7,835 bases of DNA. It comes from Paludibacter sp. UBA5753. GTDB taxonomy: Bacteria > Bacteroidota > Bacteroidia > Bacteroidales > Paludibacteraceae. Made by a program: the position numbers and the translations under genes. Positions 1-5,695 of this stretch are shown here, one piece after another (the first letter of the stretch is position 1; every line of letters begins with the position of its first letter). The stretch spans positions 1 through 7,835 of the forward strand of contig DIFH01000036.1 in NCBI GenBank assembly GCA_002427615.1, read 5' to 3'. The notes below the pieces were generated by a model. It had not been told where the DNA came from. It did no database searches and saw nothing but the letters and a program-made list of their open reading frames with translations.

Positions 1-66
1 ACCACTCTTACGCCAATCTTCTACTATCCGGCAATACTCTGCCCTGTACTTCATTTTTGATCTCAT
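1..66 (-). CDS. N-terminus of a possible IS66-type transposase accessory protein (partial)
   Basis: An open frame enters from the left window edge and its N-terminus lies at 66 on the minus strand, giving 22 residues with no stop. An in-frame second ATG lies at 54, so the start could be either. The visible stretch includes YCRIVEDWRKSG. This resembles the opening helix of small helix-turn-helix accessory proteins of IS66-family insertion sequences, which often read like 'xxWxxSGxSxxxFC', but only the first part is visible. A Bacteroidota promoter sits just upstream (91-120), which supports a real gene start. The IS66 assignment is an inference from a short fragment; another HTH protein is possible. 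Confidence 0.4.
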   Translation of the reverse strand, partial: MRSKMKYRAEYCRIVEDWRKSG

Positions 67-90
67 AAACTTCTTTGTTTTTTTTCCCTA

Positions 91-120
91 CAAAGATAAT
101 GGCACTATTTCAACAACAAA
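91..120 (-). promoter_or_regulatory. Bacteroidota-type promoter for the partial left-edge gene
   Basis: On the minus strand a perfect -7 box TATCTTTG (98 to 91) is preceded by a -33 box TTTG (120 to 117) with an 18-nt spacer. This matches the Bacteroidota pattern TTTG / TAnnTTTG. Transcription would start near 85 and leave a leader of about 20 nt before the ATG at 66. Confidence 0.65.
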
Positions 121-288
121 AGATGGGGATGGCGGAAGGGATACATTGTAAAATGGGTTGAAATTAATCCTGAATTATGTTAGGAATGAGTGCAATGCCA
201 AATTCACTTGAGCATTGCCGAATGATGACATAAAATCACTGAAAGTAAATATTTTTATAAAAAACAGATGAATTTAAAAATAAAGTTT

Positions 289-296
289 TACCTTTG
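289..296 (+). promoter_or_regulatory. -7 promoter element for the aldo/keto reductase gene
   Basis: TACCTTTG matches the Bacteroidota -7 consensus TAnnTTTG. There is no clear TTTG at the expected -33 position. Transcription would start near 302, giving a leader of about 70 nt that contains the small upstream ORF at 331-378. Confidence 0.5.
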
Positions 297-330
297 AAAA
301 TTATCAACGCAGGTTTTCATAAACAACCTT

Positions 331-378
331 ATGAAACTTGACATCTATCAATTAAAAATTACAAATTACAAATTATGA
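331..378 (+). other. Short upstream ORF overlapping the aldo/keto reductase start
   Basis: ATG at 331 opens a 15-codon frame (MKLDIYQLKITNYKL) whose TGA stop (376-378) overlaps the reductase ATG (375-377) as ATGA. The last part is made of the 7-bp tandem repeat ATTACAA, present twice and followed by ATT (358-374). Such an overlap could couple translation of the two frames. The frame is short and AT-rich, so chance is a real alternative, and nothing in the peptide suggests a function. Confidence 0.25.
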
Positions 379-1394
379 AGTACAAATCATTAGGAAACAC
401 AGGATTGAAAGTGTCGGAATTATGTCTGGGAACCATGACTTTCGGAGGTAAAGGCATGTGGACGGCAATCGGCGCCTTACCTCAGCAAACTGTAAACGGA
501 ATCATAAAGCAGTCGGTTGATGCGGGTATCAATTTCATCGACACGGCAAATATTTACAGCGAAGGATTAAGTGAACAAATGACAGGTGAAGCAATTCGTC
601 AACTGGGCTTAAAACGGGATGATCTGGTAATAGCCACCAAGGTCAGAGGTAAAATGGGCGAAGGCGTCAATCAGGTAGGATTAAGCCGGAAACACATTTT
701 GCAACAGGCCGATGAGAGTTTGAAACGCCTTAACATGGATTATATTGACTTATATCAGATTCATGGTTTTGATAAGACCACCCCTTTCGAAGAAACCCTC
801 AGCGCTTTGGACAGTTTAGTACAAAGCGGAAAGGTTCGTTATATCGGATGCAGCAACCTCGCAGCCTGGCAACTTATGAAATCTTTGGGCATTTCCATGC
901 AGGAACATTGGTCTAAATTTGTATCTTTGCAAGCCTATTATACTGTGGGAGCCAGAGATCTTGAACGGGAAATCGTACCCCTGTTGCTCGATCAGAAACT
1001 CGGATTAATGGTGTGGAGTCCTCTGGCCGGTGGCTTGCTGAGCGGAAAATACGGCAGACATATTAAAACAGAAGAAGGACGCCGTGTTAATTACGATTTT
1101 CCTCCCGTAAACAAAGAAAAAACTTTTGACATCATTGAAGTAATGCAAACCATTGCTCAGAAGAAAGGCGTCACGGTTGCGCAAATTGCATTAGCCTGGC
1201 TGCTGCATCAACCCGTAGTTACCTCGATTATCATTGGAGCCAAAAACACCGACCAACTGACAGACAACCTGAAAGCAACCGATGTTCAATTAAGCGAAGA
1301 AGAAATGGCGCAACTGAATGAAGTAAGCAAGCTTACACCCGAATATCCAGGATGGATGATAGAAAATCAAAACTCGAGCAACACAAACAAATAA
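375..1394 (+). CDS. Aldo/keto reductase (NADPH-dependent oxidoreductase)
   Basis: A 339-residue soluble (beta/alpha)8-barrel oxidoreductase that reduces carbonyl compounds with NAD(P)H; the substrate cannot be told from sequence. It opens with the family signature (LGNTGLKVSELCLGTMTFGG). The catalytic tetrad is visible as D56 and Y61 (in FIDTANIYSE), K89 (in IATKV) and H130 (in YQIHG). WSPLAGGLLSGKY (214-226) and the C-terminal IIIGAKNTDQLTDNL (286-300) are the cofactor-binding segments. Length and motifs fit the YajO/YghZ/IolS-like branch. The ATG at 375 puts the conserved N-terminus in place and follows an AT-rich leader without a Shine-Dalgarno site. It looks monocistronic: the next 750 bp hold no plus-strand gene. 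The reductase family is certain; the physiological role is unknown. Confidence 0.95.
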   Translation: MKYKSLGNTGLKVSELCLGTMTFGGKGMWTAIGALPQQTVNGIIKQSVDAGINFIDTANIYSEGLSEQMTGEAIRQLGLKRDDLVIATKVRGKMGEGVNQVGLSRKHILQQADESLKRLNMDYIDLYQIHGFDKTTPFEETLSALDSLVQSGKVRYIGCSNLAAWQLMKSLGISMQEHWSKFVSLQAYYTVGARDLEREIVPLLLDQKLGLMVWSPLAGGLLSGKYGRHIKTEEGRRVNYDFPPVNKEKTFDIIEVMQTIAQKKGVTVAQIALAWLLHQPVVTSIIIGAKNTDQLTDNLKATDVQLSEEEMAQLNEVSKLTPEYPGWMIENQNSSNTNK

Positions 1395-1427
1395 AAAACA
1401 GAGTTAGCATTTATAAAAATCGAGTTG

Positions 1428-1449
1428 GTAGGGGGATTACTCCCCCTAC
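1428..1449. repeat. Perfect 9-bp hairpin downstream of the aldo/keto reductase gene
   Basis: GTAGGGGGA (1428-1436) and TCCCCCTAC (1441-1449) are perfect inverted arms around TTAC. It lies 33 bp past the reductase stop and could serve as its terminator, but no T-run follows on the plus strand. On the minus strand a T-rich stretch begins 7-8 nt after the hairpin. It may simply be one member of the local palindrome cluster. Confidence 0.6.
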
Positions 1450-1531
1450 TCTCTTTCACCCCCGAGCATACTCTCGCACAACCTATCCCACCGGATATTC
1501 CCAGTAAATGTACAAAGCTTCGCAGACGTCT

Positions 1532-1552
1532 GAGGTGATTTGTAATCACCTC
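1532..1552. repeat. Perfect 9-bp hairpin of the palindrome cluster
   Basis: GAGGTGATT (1532-1540) and AATCACCTC (1544-1552) pair perfectly around a 3-nt loop. It follows directly after the 10-bp palindrome CAGACGTCTG (1523-1532). It shares the central form ATT-nnn-AAT with the neighbouring hairpin at 1567-1579. Confidence 0.6.
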
Positions 1553-1561
1553 GTAATGTAT

Positions 1562-1590
1562 TATCAGGATTTTTAATCCGAAATACACTT
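1562..1590. repeat. Compound hairpin GGATT/AATCC
   Basis: GGATT (1567-1571) and AATCC (1575-1579) form a 5-bp stem around TTT. The flanks (about 1553-1562 and 1581-1590) also pair on the minus strand through an outer 8-bp stem with one G-T wobble, so the structure is a nested hairpin. The GGATTnnnAATCC core resembles short palindromes dispersed in many Bacteroidota genomes; that comparison is from memory. Confidence 0.45.
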
Positions 1591-1686
1591 TCAGCTTTTT
1601 ATTAGACAAAGATATATTTTTTATTTTGAACTAAGCGGATTGTAAATCATTATAATACAAGAAGCTGGGATTACAATTACTCCCTT

Positions 1687-1714
1687 CGGTCGTGACCGTT
1701 GGTTCCCAGCAACG
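1687..1714. repeat. Two adjacent small hairpins
   Basis: CGGTC (1687-1691) and GACCG (1694-1698) form one palindrome. CGTTG (1697-1701) and CAACG (1710-1714) form a second stem that shares its first two bases. They lie upstream of the dispersed-repeat copy and may be part of the same mobile or repeated unit. Confidence 0.35.
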
Positions 1715-1764
1715 TGCGCCAGCATTAGCTCTCCTCATCACATATCCGAAAGGACAGGAGTTCA

Positions 1765-1780
1765 TCCCGCCTTGGCGGGA
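1765..1780. repeat. GC-rich palindrome TCCCGCC-TT-GGCGGGA
   Basis: Perfect 7-bp arms around TT stand out as GC-rich in an AT-rich intergenic region. The palindrome sits immediately before dispersed-repeat copy 1 and is absent at the matching place beside copy 2 (before 6379), so it may be an insertion into one copy. Confidence 0.6.
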
Positions 1781-1782
1781 CT

Positions 1783-1861
1783 CCGTGTTTTTGCTGCTTC
1801 GTGCGCCTTGACCTTGACGTTTTCTTATCAAACATCGGGTTTTCTTTCTGACACTAGGTAA
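1783..1861 (+). repeat. Dispersed repeat, copy 1
   Basis: This stretch of about 78 bp matches 6379-6456 in the same orientation at roughly 85% identity by my hand alignment. It contains a 22-bp identical core covering CCTTGACGTTTTCTTATCAA and the next two bases. The copies start together at CCGTGTTTT and end together at a GTAA. No coding function is evident: in the one frame open in both copies, nearly all differences change the residue. Confidence 0.75.
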
Positions 1862-1895
1862 TAAAAAACAGTTGCCGTAAATACGACAACTGTTT
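1861..1895 (-). terminator. Rho-independent terminator on the minus strand
   Basis: AAACAGTTG (1866-1874) and CAACTGTTT (1887-1895) form a 9-bp stem, extended by CGTA/TACG (1876-1879, 1882-1885) after one C-A mismatch. Reading on the minus strand, the stem runs into six T residues (1868 to 1863). This is the best terminator in the window. It would end a transcript from the promoter at 2001-2031, or read-through from copZ. Confidence 0.65.
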
Positions 1896-1994
1896 GTATT
1901 TTGAGACAGATACTTAACCTCTATAAAACGCGAAAGGTAGTAACGCCTTACTACCAATCTTTGTTAACCTTAAATCTAATACTATGAAAAAATC
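1868..1994 (-). ncRNA. Candidate small RNA (promoter, internal hairpin, terminator)
   Basis: A transcript started from the promoter at 2001-2031 and stopped at the terminator at 1861-1895 would be about 125-130 nt. It would contain a perfect internal hairpin with arms GGTAGTAA (1936-1943) and TTACTACC (1948-1955), loop CGCC on the plus strand. No minus-strand ATG frame of useful length occupies it. I do not recognise the family and cannot tell a free-standing RNA from a leader of something lost. Confidence 0.35.
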
Positions 1995-2000
1995 ACGATG

Positions 2001-2031
2001 CAAAGATAGGGCGTATTTTGTAAACGTGCAA
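2001..2031 (-). promoter_or_regulatory. Bacteroidota promoter with no protein gene downstream
   Basis: On the minus strand, a -33 TTG (2031 to 2029) is followed after 20 nt by a perfect -7 box TATCTTTG (2008 to 2001). It is among the two best promoter matches in the window. It points away from copZ into the intergenic region, and no coding frame begins downstream. Confidence 0.55.
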
Positions 2032-2117
2032 GAGTTTTCGCCAATATTTGTGCGAAAAATCTGTTTTATAACATATTTTTAGATGAATCCACGGTTTTTG
2101 CAGGCTGTTTTAATGTA

Positions 2118-2141
2118 TTTTTATGTTTTAGAACATAAAAA
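2118..2141. repeat. AT-rich perfect inverted repeat after copZ
   Basis: TTTTTATGTT (2118-2127) and AACATAAAAA (2132-2141) are perfect 10-bp arms around TTAG, beginning 7 bp after the copZ stop. The T-run is in the 5' arm when read on either strand, so it lacks the trailing T-tract of a standard terminator. It may still stabilise the 3' end of the copA-copZ message. Confidence 0.5.
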
Positions 2142-2147
2142 ATGACA

Positions 2148-2360
2148 CTATTCTGTAATTTCAGTTACCTCATAACCGATCATGTCAACCGCATTTTTGA
2201 TGGTTTCATCACTTACTTCTTTACTCAAAGCAAGTTTTGCCGAGTTGGTTTCCAAATCAACTTTGGCTTCCACGCCCTCAATGCTGTTTAATACCTTTTC
2301 AACGCGAGCCGAACAATGTCCGCAGCTCATACCTGATATTTTTAAAGTTTTGTTAGTCAT
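2148..2360 (-). CDS. copZ: Copper chaperone, single heavy-metal-associated domain (CopZ-like)
   Basis: A 70-residue protein that consists of one HMA ferredoxin-like domain and nothing else. The metal site is GMSCGHC, with C13 and C16 as the Cu(I) ligands; M11 and the His between the cysteines are typical of bacterial CopZ chaperones. The end carries the usual IGYEV (61-65). It would bind cytosolic Cu(I) and exchange it with the CopA ATPase. The gene lies 75 bp downstream of copA on the same strand, so the two are probably one transcript, although the gap contains a hairpin at the copA stop. The ATG at 2360 places the metal motif at the normal position. A mercury-binding MerP role is less likely given the neighbour and the cytosolic form (no signal peptide). 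Confidence 0.93.
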   Translation of the reverse strand: MTNKTLKISGMSCGHCSARVEKVLNSIEGVEAKVDLETNSAKLALSKEVSDETIKNAVDMIGYEVTEITE

Positions 2361-2423
2361 AATATTGTTTTGTTTGAATGTTTTGACAAGTTTGAATATT
2401 TCATGTTTTGCTTTCTGTGCCTG

Positions 2424-2440
2424 CCTGACCGACAGTCAGG
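2424..2440. repeat. Hairpin overlapping the copA stop codon
   Basis: CCTGAC (2424-2429) and GTCAGG (2435-2440) form a perfect 6-bp stem around a 5-nt loop. The copA TGA stop (2438 to 2436) lies inside one arm. No T-run follows on the minus strand, so it is not a classical terminator. It resembles the CCTG/CAGG hairpin that follows the SPOR gene (5670-5685). Confidence 0.5.
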
Positions 2441-4727
2441 TTTCGGGTTTTGTGTTAAATTTGGGTTTGAACCGTAGCAATCGCAAGGCATTCAGTACCA
2501 CGGTAACGGAACTGAAACTCATGGCTGCCGCCGCAAACATGGGATTCAGCTTCCATCCCAAAAATATATAAAATACGCCTGCAGCCAATGGAATTCCGAT
2601 CACATTATAAAAAAACGCCCAAAACAGGTTCTGTTTGATATTGCGGATAACCGATTTACTCAATTGAAGCGTCGAAACCACATCCATCAGATCGTTGCGC
2701 ATCAACACCACATCAGCCGATTCAATCGCAATATCGGTTCCGGCTCCAATGGCAATTCCCAAATCAGCCCGCATCAAGGCGGGAGCATCGTTTATACCGT
2801 CGCCAACCATTGCCACCTTTTTTCCTTCACTTTGCAAACGGCTTATTTCCTTTTCTTTATCTTGCGGCAACACTTCCGAAATTACAGAGGAAATACCGAG
2901 TAAACTTTGGATATACTGAGCCGTTTTGCGATGATCGCCTGTGAGCATTACTACTTCCATGCCCATTTTCTGAAGTTCGGAAACAGCCATTTTGCTGCTC
3001 GGTTTTAAAACATCAGCTACGGCAATCAGCCCGATAACAGCGTTTTCCTTGGCTATCAATAAAGGCGTTTTCCCCTGTTCTGCCATTTGTTCCGACAAGG
3101 ATAGAAAATCTTCGGAATGAATTGAGAGTTCGTTCATCAATTGAAGATTTCCGGCAAAATATTGCGCTTTTTCAATACGGGCTTTGATGCCCCGCCCGGG
3201 AATTGTTTCAAAATCCGTTACGTTTTGAAATAATATTTTTCGTTTTTCCGCTTCAACCAGAATCGCTTCCGCTAAAGGATGTTCAGATGCTTTCTCGAGA
3301 GAACAGGCAATTTGAAGCAATTCATTTTCGGTATAATTTCCACCGGCAATAATATCTGTAACACGCGGTTTCCCTTCGGTCAGCGTTCCGGTTTTATCCA
3401 GCACCACTGTATTTATCTTATGAGCCGTTTCGAGCGATTCGGCAGATTTTATCAACATGCCATGCTCCGCTCCTTTTCCAGTTCCAACCATAATGGCAAC
3501 CGGCGTTGCCAATCCCAACGCACAGGGACAGGAAATAACCAACACCGCAATTCCGATAGACAAAGCAAAATCGAAAGGATAACCCAGCAGTAACCAAACA
3601 ATGGTAGAAACAATGGCAATGGCAATCACCACAGGTACAAAAACACTGCTGATCCGATCCGCCATTTTCGAAATGGGCGCTTTTGATGCCGAAGCCTCTT
3701 CGACCAAACGGATAATTTGCGAAAGCGTGGTATCTTTACCTACTTTGGTGGCGCGAAAAGTAAAATACCCCGTTTTATTCATGCTTGCCGACATAACCGA
3801 TTGTCCCACTTCTTTAAAAACCGGCATACTTTCACCCGTCAAAGCCGATTCGTCGAGATTTCCGTTTCCTGAAAGAATAAGGCCGTCCACAGGTACGTTC
3901 TGACCGCTTTTGACAACAACCACATCGCCGATTTTCAATTCTTCCACCGGAATTTCCACTTCAATCCCGTCTCTGATAACGACAGCTGTTTTCGGAGCTA
4001 AATCAACCAAGCGTGAAATTGCATCCGAAGTACGACTCTTCGACCGGGCTTCGAGATATTTCCCTAAAGTGATTAATGTAAGGATGGTTGCGCCGGATTC
4101 GAAGTACAAATCGTACGAAAATTGCATCACGGTATCCATATCGCCATGTCCCAAACCGTAACCAATGCGAAAAATGGCAAAAATACCATAAACAATCGCC
4201 GCCGAAGAGCCGATAGCAATCAGGGAATCCATATTGGGAGCCGCTTTGAACAAACTTTTGAATCCACCTGTAAAATATTTTTTATTGACAAAAGCAATGG
4301 GAAGGGTCAGCAAAAATTGAGTAAAAGCAAAGGCTAACGCATTTTCGTGCCCGAGAAAAACGGCGGGCAAAGGCAATCCGAACATGCGCCCCATCGAAAG
4401 GTAAAGCAGCGGTACCAAAAAAGCCAGCGAAATCCACCAACGGTTTTTCATTTCGTCCTGCTCCAGTTGAACATGGTCGATTTTCTTTGTATTTGCAGCA
4501 GTCGAAGTGTTTTCCGATTTCAGATGCGCTTCGTAGCCTGCATTTTCGACCGATTTTTCTATTATATCATTGTTTAATGCGGTTTCATCATAACTTACGG
4601 TCATGCTATTGGTAAGCAAATTTACCTGAACCGTTTGAATGCCTTCAAGTTTGCTTACACTCTTCTCAACATGCGCCACACACGAGGCACAAGTCATTCC
4701 CGTAACTTCAAATTTTTCTGTTTTCAT
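2436..4727 (-). CDS. copA: Cu(I)-exporting P1B-type ATPase
   Basis: A 763-residue integral membrane pump that exports Cu(I) from the cytosol at the cost of ATP. One N-terminal HMA domain (about 1-68) carries GMTCASC with C13 and C16. Eight membrane helices are expected. Key sites: actuator TGES (297-300), the ion-binding CPC (400-402) in helix 6, phosphorylated D444 in DKTGT, SEHP (481-484) of the ATP-binding domain, TGDH (596-599) and GDGINDAP (642-649). Y707-N708 in helix 7 and the MSFSS of helix 8 (736-740) are the P1B-1 residues that mark Cu(I) rather than Zn/Cd pumps. Length is normal for a single-HMA CopA. No regulator (CueR, CsoR) is nearby. No clean promoter box is visible upstream; a TACCTTTT at about 4820 is a weak candidate. 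Confidence 0.97.
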   Translation of the reverse strand: MKTEKFEVTGMTCASCVAHVEKSVSKLEGIQTVQVNLLTNSMTVSYDETALNNDIIEKSVENAGYEAHLKSENTSTAANTKKIDHVQLEQDEMKNRWWISLAFLVPLLYLSMGRMFGLPLPAVFLGHENALAFAFTQFLLTLPIAFVNKKYFTGGFKSLFKAAPNMDSLIAIGSSAAIVYGIFAIFRIGYGLGHGDMDTVMQFSYDLYFESGATILTLITLGKYLEARSKSRTSDAISRLVDLAPKTAVVIRDGIEVEIPVEELKIGDVVVVKSGQNVPVDGLILSGNGNLDESALTGESMPVFKEVGQSVMSASMNKTGYFTFRATKVGKDTTLSQIIRLVEEASASKAPISKMADRISSVFVPVVIAIAIVSTIVWLLLGYPFDFALSIGIAVLVISCPCALGLATPVAIMVGTGKGAEHGMLIKSAESLETAHKINTVVLDKTGTLTEGKPRVTDIIAGGNYTENELLQIACSLEKASEHPLAEAILVEAEKRKILFQNVTDFETIPGRGIKARIEKAQYFAGNLQLMNELSIHSEDFLSLSEQMAEQGKTPLLIAKENAVIGLIAVADVLKPSSKMAVSELQKMGMEVVMLTGDHRKTAQYIQSLLGISSVISEVLPQDKEKEISRLQSEGKKVAMVGDGINDAPALMRADLGIAIGAGTDIAIESADVVLMRNDLMDVVSTLQLSKSVIRNIKQNLFWAFFYNVIGIPLAAGVFYIFLGWKLNPMFAAAAMSFSSVTVVLNALRLLRFKPKFNTKPET

Positions 4728-4999
4728 TTGTCATATAAAACATAAAACTACGGTTTTTGTTTTTAGCCGACAAAGTCCGTATAGTTAGAAAGAAACGCAA
4801 AACACGATTGGCAGAAAAAGGTAACAGCATATATGTCAAGCAAAAGCATAAAGCACACCATTTCTTCATCCCGTATATATTCTATCCGATTTTTAGTTTT
4901 TTTGTCTTATGCCGGAATCGAATCCGCACATTACGCGAATTCCTAATGCTTCAGAAATTAAATAAATAGGTATTGCCTGACTTGCATTTAAGTCATGAA
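4728..4999. other. Intergenic region upstream of copA and downstream of folE
   Basis: About 270 bp without a supported gene. It should contain the copA promoter on the minus strand, but the best match (TACCTTTT with a TTTG 17 nt upstream, about 4817-4845) is imperfect. A hairpin with 8-bp arms at 4920-4927 and 4935-4942 is present, pairing fully on the minus strand with one wobble. No metal-regulator operator palindrome was recognised. Confidence 0.4.
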
Positions 5000-5014
5000 T
5001 CACTTCCTATTTAT
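4962..5014 (-). terminator. Possible folE transcription terminator
   Basis: ATAAATAGG (4962-4970) and CCTATTTAT (5006-5014) are perfect 9-bp inverted arms. An inner 5-bp stem GACTT/AAGTC (4979-4983, 4990-4994) lies between them. The structure straddles the folE stop (5002-5000) and leads on the minus strand into a T-rich tail (TTTATTTAATTTC). The wide spacing and AT-rich outer stem make it a weak terminator. Confidence 0.35.
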
Positions 5015-5596
5015 CAAATTCATAAATTCCTCCCTTGTTTTTGCTTGTTGAAAAACGCCGGTAAAATCAGAAGTGGTGGTGATGGAATGTTGTTTTTGCA
5101 CGCCGCGCATTTGCATGCACAGATGCTGGGCTTCGAGAATGACCATTACGCCAAGCGGATTCAAGGTGTTCTGGATACATTCCTTAATTTGCGTGGTCAT
5201 ACGTTCCTGCACCTGTAAGCGACGGGCATAAACTTCTACAATACGGGCAATTTTGCTTAATCCGGTGATTTTGTGATTCGGGATGTAAGCAATATGTGCT
5301 TTGCCGAAAAATGGCAGGATATGATGTTCGCACATTGAATAGAAATCAATATCTTTCACAATCACCATTTGACGATAATCCTCTGTAAACATGGCTGTTT
5401 GGATAATTTCTTCGGGATTTTGTTCGTAACCGTTCATCAAAAACTGCATGGCTTTCGACACTCTTTCAGGCGTTTTCAGTAACCCTTCACGCTCGGCATC
5501 TTCGCCCAGAAGTTTAATAATTTCGCGATAATGATGTGCAATTTTCTCTGTTTTTTCCGCATCGAACGGAACAGGTTGATTTATATTGAAATCCAT
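5000..5596 (-). CDS. folE: GTP cyclohydrolase I
   Basis: A 198-residue cytosolic enzyme, homodecameric in the family, that converts GTP to 7,8-dihydroneopterin triphosphate, the first step of folate synthesis. The zinc site is visible as C89 and H92 in SMCEHH, and C160 in AQHLCM. H91 matches the catalytic His. Other family signatures are LLKTPERV (39-46), FFGKAHIAYIP (96-106), GLSKIARIVE (112-121) with VQERMT (129-134), and TTSDFTGVF (174-182). Length is slightly short of the E. coli enzyme at the N-terminus, which is common. The gene follows the SPOR gene after 99 bp on the same strand. Its leader contains TCTGAGTT twice, 13 bp apart (5605-5625); the meaning is unclear. No QueF or queuosine genes are nearby, so a folate role is the simplest reading. 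Confidence 0.97.
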   Translation of the reverse strand: MDFNINQPVPFDAEKTEKIAHHYREIIKLLGEDAEREGLLKTPERVSKAMQFLMNGYEQNPEEIIQTAMFTEDYRQMVIVKDIDFYSMCEHHILPFFGKAHIAYIPNHKITGLSKIARIVEVYARRLQVQERMTTQIKECIQNTLNPLGVMVILEAQHLCMQMRGVQKQHSITTTSDFTGVFQQAKTREEFMNLINRK

Positions 5597-5669
5597 TTTT
5601 TATATCTGAGTTTTATCTCTGAGTTACGTCAAAACAACGTAAAGCAAATAATTATTAATAACGCGCGCT

Positions 5670-5685
5670 TGCCTGTTGGCAGGCA
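5670..5685. repeat. CCTG/CAGG hairpin downstream of the SPOR gene
   Basis: TGCCTG (5670-5675) and CAGGCA (5680-5685) form a 6-bp stem around TTGG, 10 bp past the SPOR stop on the minus strand. No T-run follows at once. A 10-bp palindrome TTATTAATAA lies a little further on (5652-5661). The hairpin may be a weak terminator or a dispersed REP-like unit related to the one at the copA stop. Confidence 0.45.
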
Positions 5686-5695
5686 GTGCAAATAA

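Larger units (their letters stand above)
67..374. other. Intergenic region between the left-edge gene and the aldo/keto reductase gene
   Basis: No gene larger than a 15-codon upstream ORF is supported here. The region holds two divergent promoters (minus 91-120, plus 289-296) and a weak hairpin with 7-bp arms GCAATGC (192-198) and GCATTGC (212-218) around a 13-nt loop. If the left gene belongs to an insertion sequence, one end of that element should fall in this stretch, but only one end is in view and I cannot identify a terminal repeat. Confidence 0.5.
1395..2147. other. Long intergenic region rich in palindromes, without a supported protein gene
   Basis: About 750 bp separate the convergent ends of the aldo/keto reductase and copZ genes. 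Two minus-strand frames of 80 and 108 codons run through it, but both use non-ATG starts, cross perfect hairpins and resemble no protein I know. What is visible instead is a cluster of short perfect palindromes (1428-1580), two small hairpins (1687-1714), a dispersed-repeat copy (1765-1861), and a promoter-hairpin-terminator set on the minus strand (1861-2031). Such composition is typical of repeat accumulation between convergent genes. Confidence 0.7.

Noticed and set aside
1367..1609. 80-codon minus-strand frame through the palindrome cluster
   Set aside because: It uses a TTG start, overlaps the 3' end of the aldo/keto reductase gene, and its sequence is dictated by perfect hairpins. No recognisable domain.
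1631..1957. 108-codon minus-strand frame
   Set aside because: It has a non-ATG start inside a hairpin, passes through the terminator and the dispersed repeat, and in copy 2 of that repeat the same frame meets a stop. Most likely a chance frame across repeat DNA.
1984..2082. 32-codon plus-strand frame starting MKKSRCKDR
   Set aside because: An ATGAAAAAA start looks gene-like, but no plus-strand promoter with a TA at -7 precedes it, the minus-strand promoter lies inside it, and the peptide has no recognisable signal or domain.
2118..2141. AT-rich hairpin after copZ as a rho-independent terminator
   Set aside because: The T-run lies in the 5' arm on both strands and no T-tract follows; kept only as an inverted repeat.
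2182..2571. 129-codon plus-strand frame
   Set aside because: It lies antisense to copZ and the end of copA, which are certain genes; it is a shadow frame.
4911..4929. tRNA T-arm-like GGATTCGATTCC on the minus strand, possible attachment-site remnant
   Set aside because: The closing G53-C61 pair would be A-C, and no acceptor, D or anticodon arms can be found around it. A single short match is not enough.
4757..4969. 70-codon plus-strand frame between copA and folE
   Set aside because: TTG start, AT-rich low-complexity composition, no promoter box or domain; the region is better explained as the copA leader.
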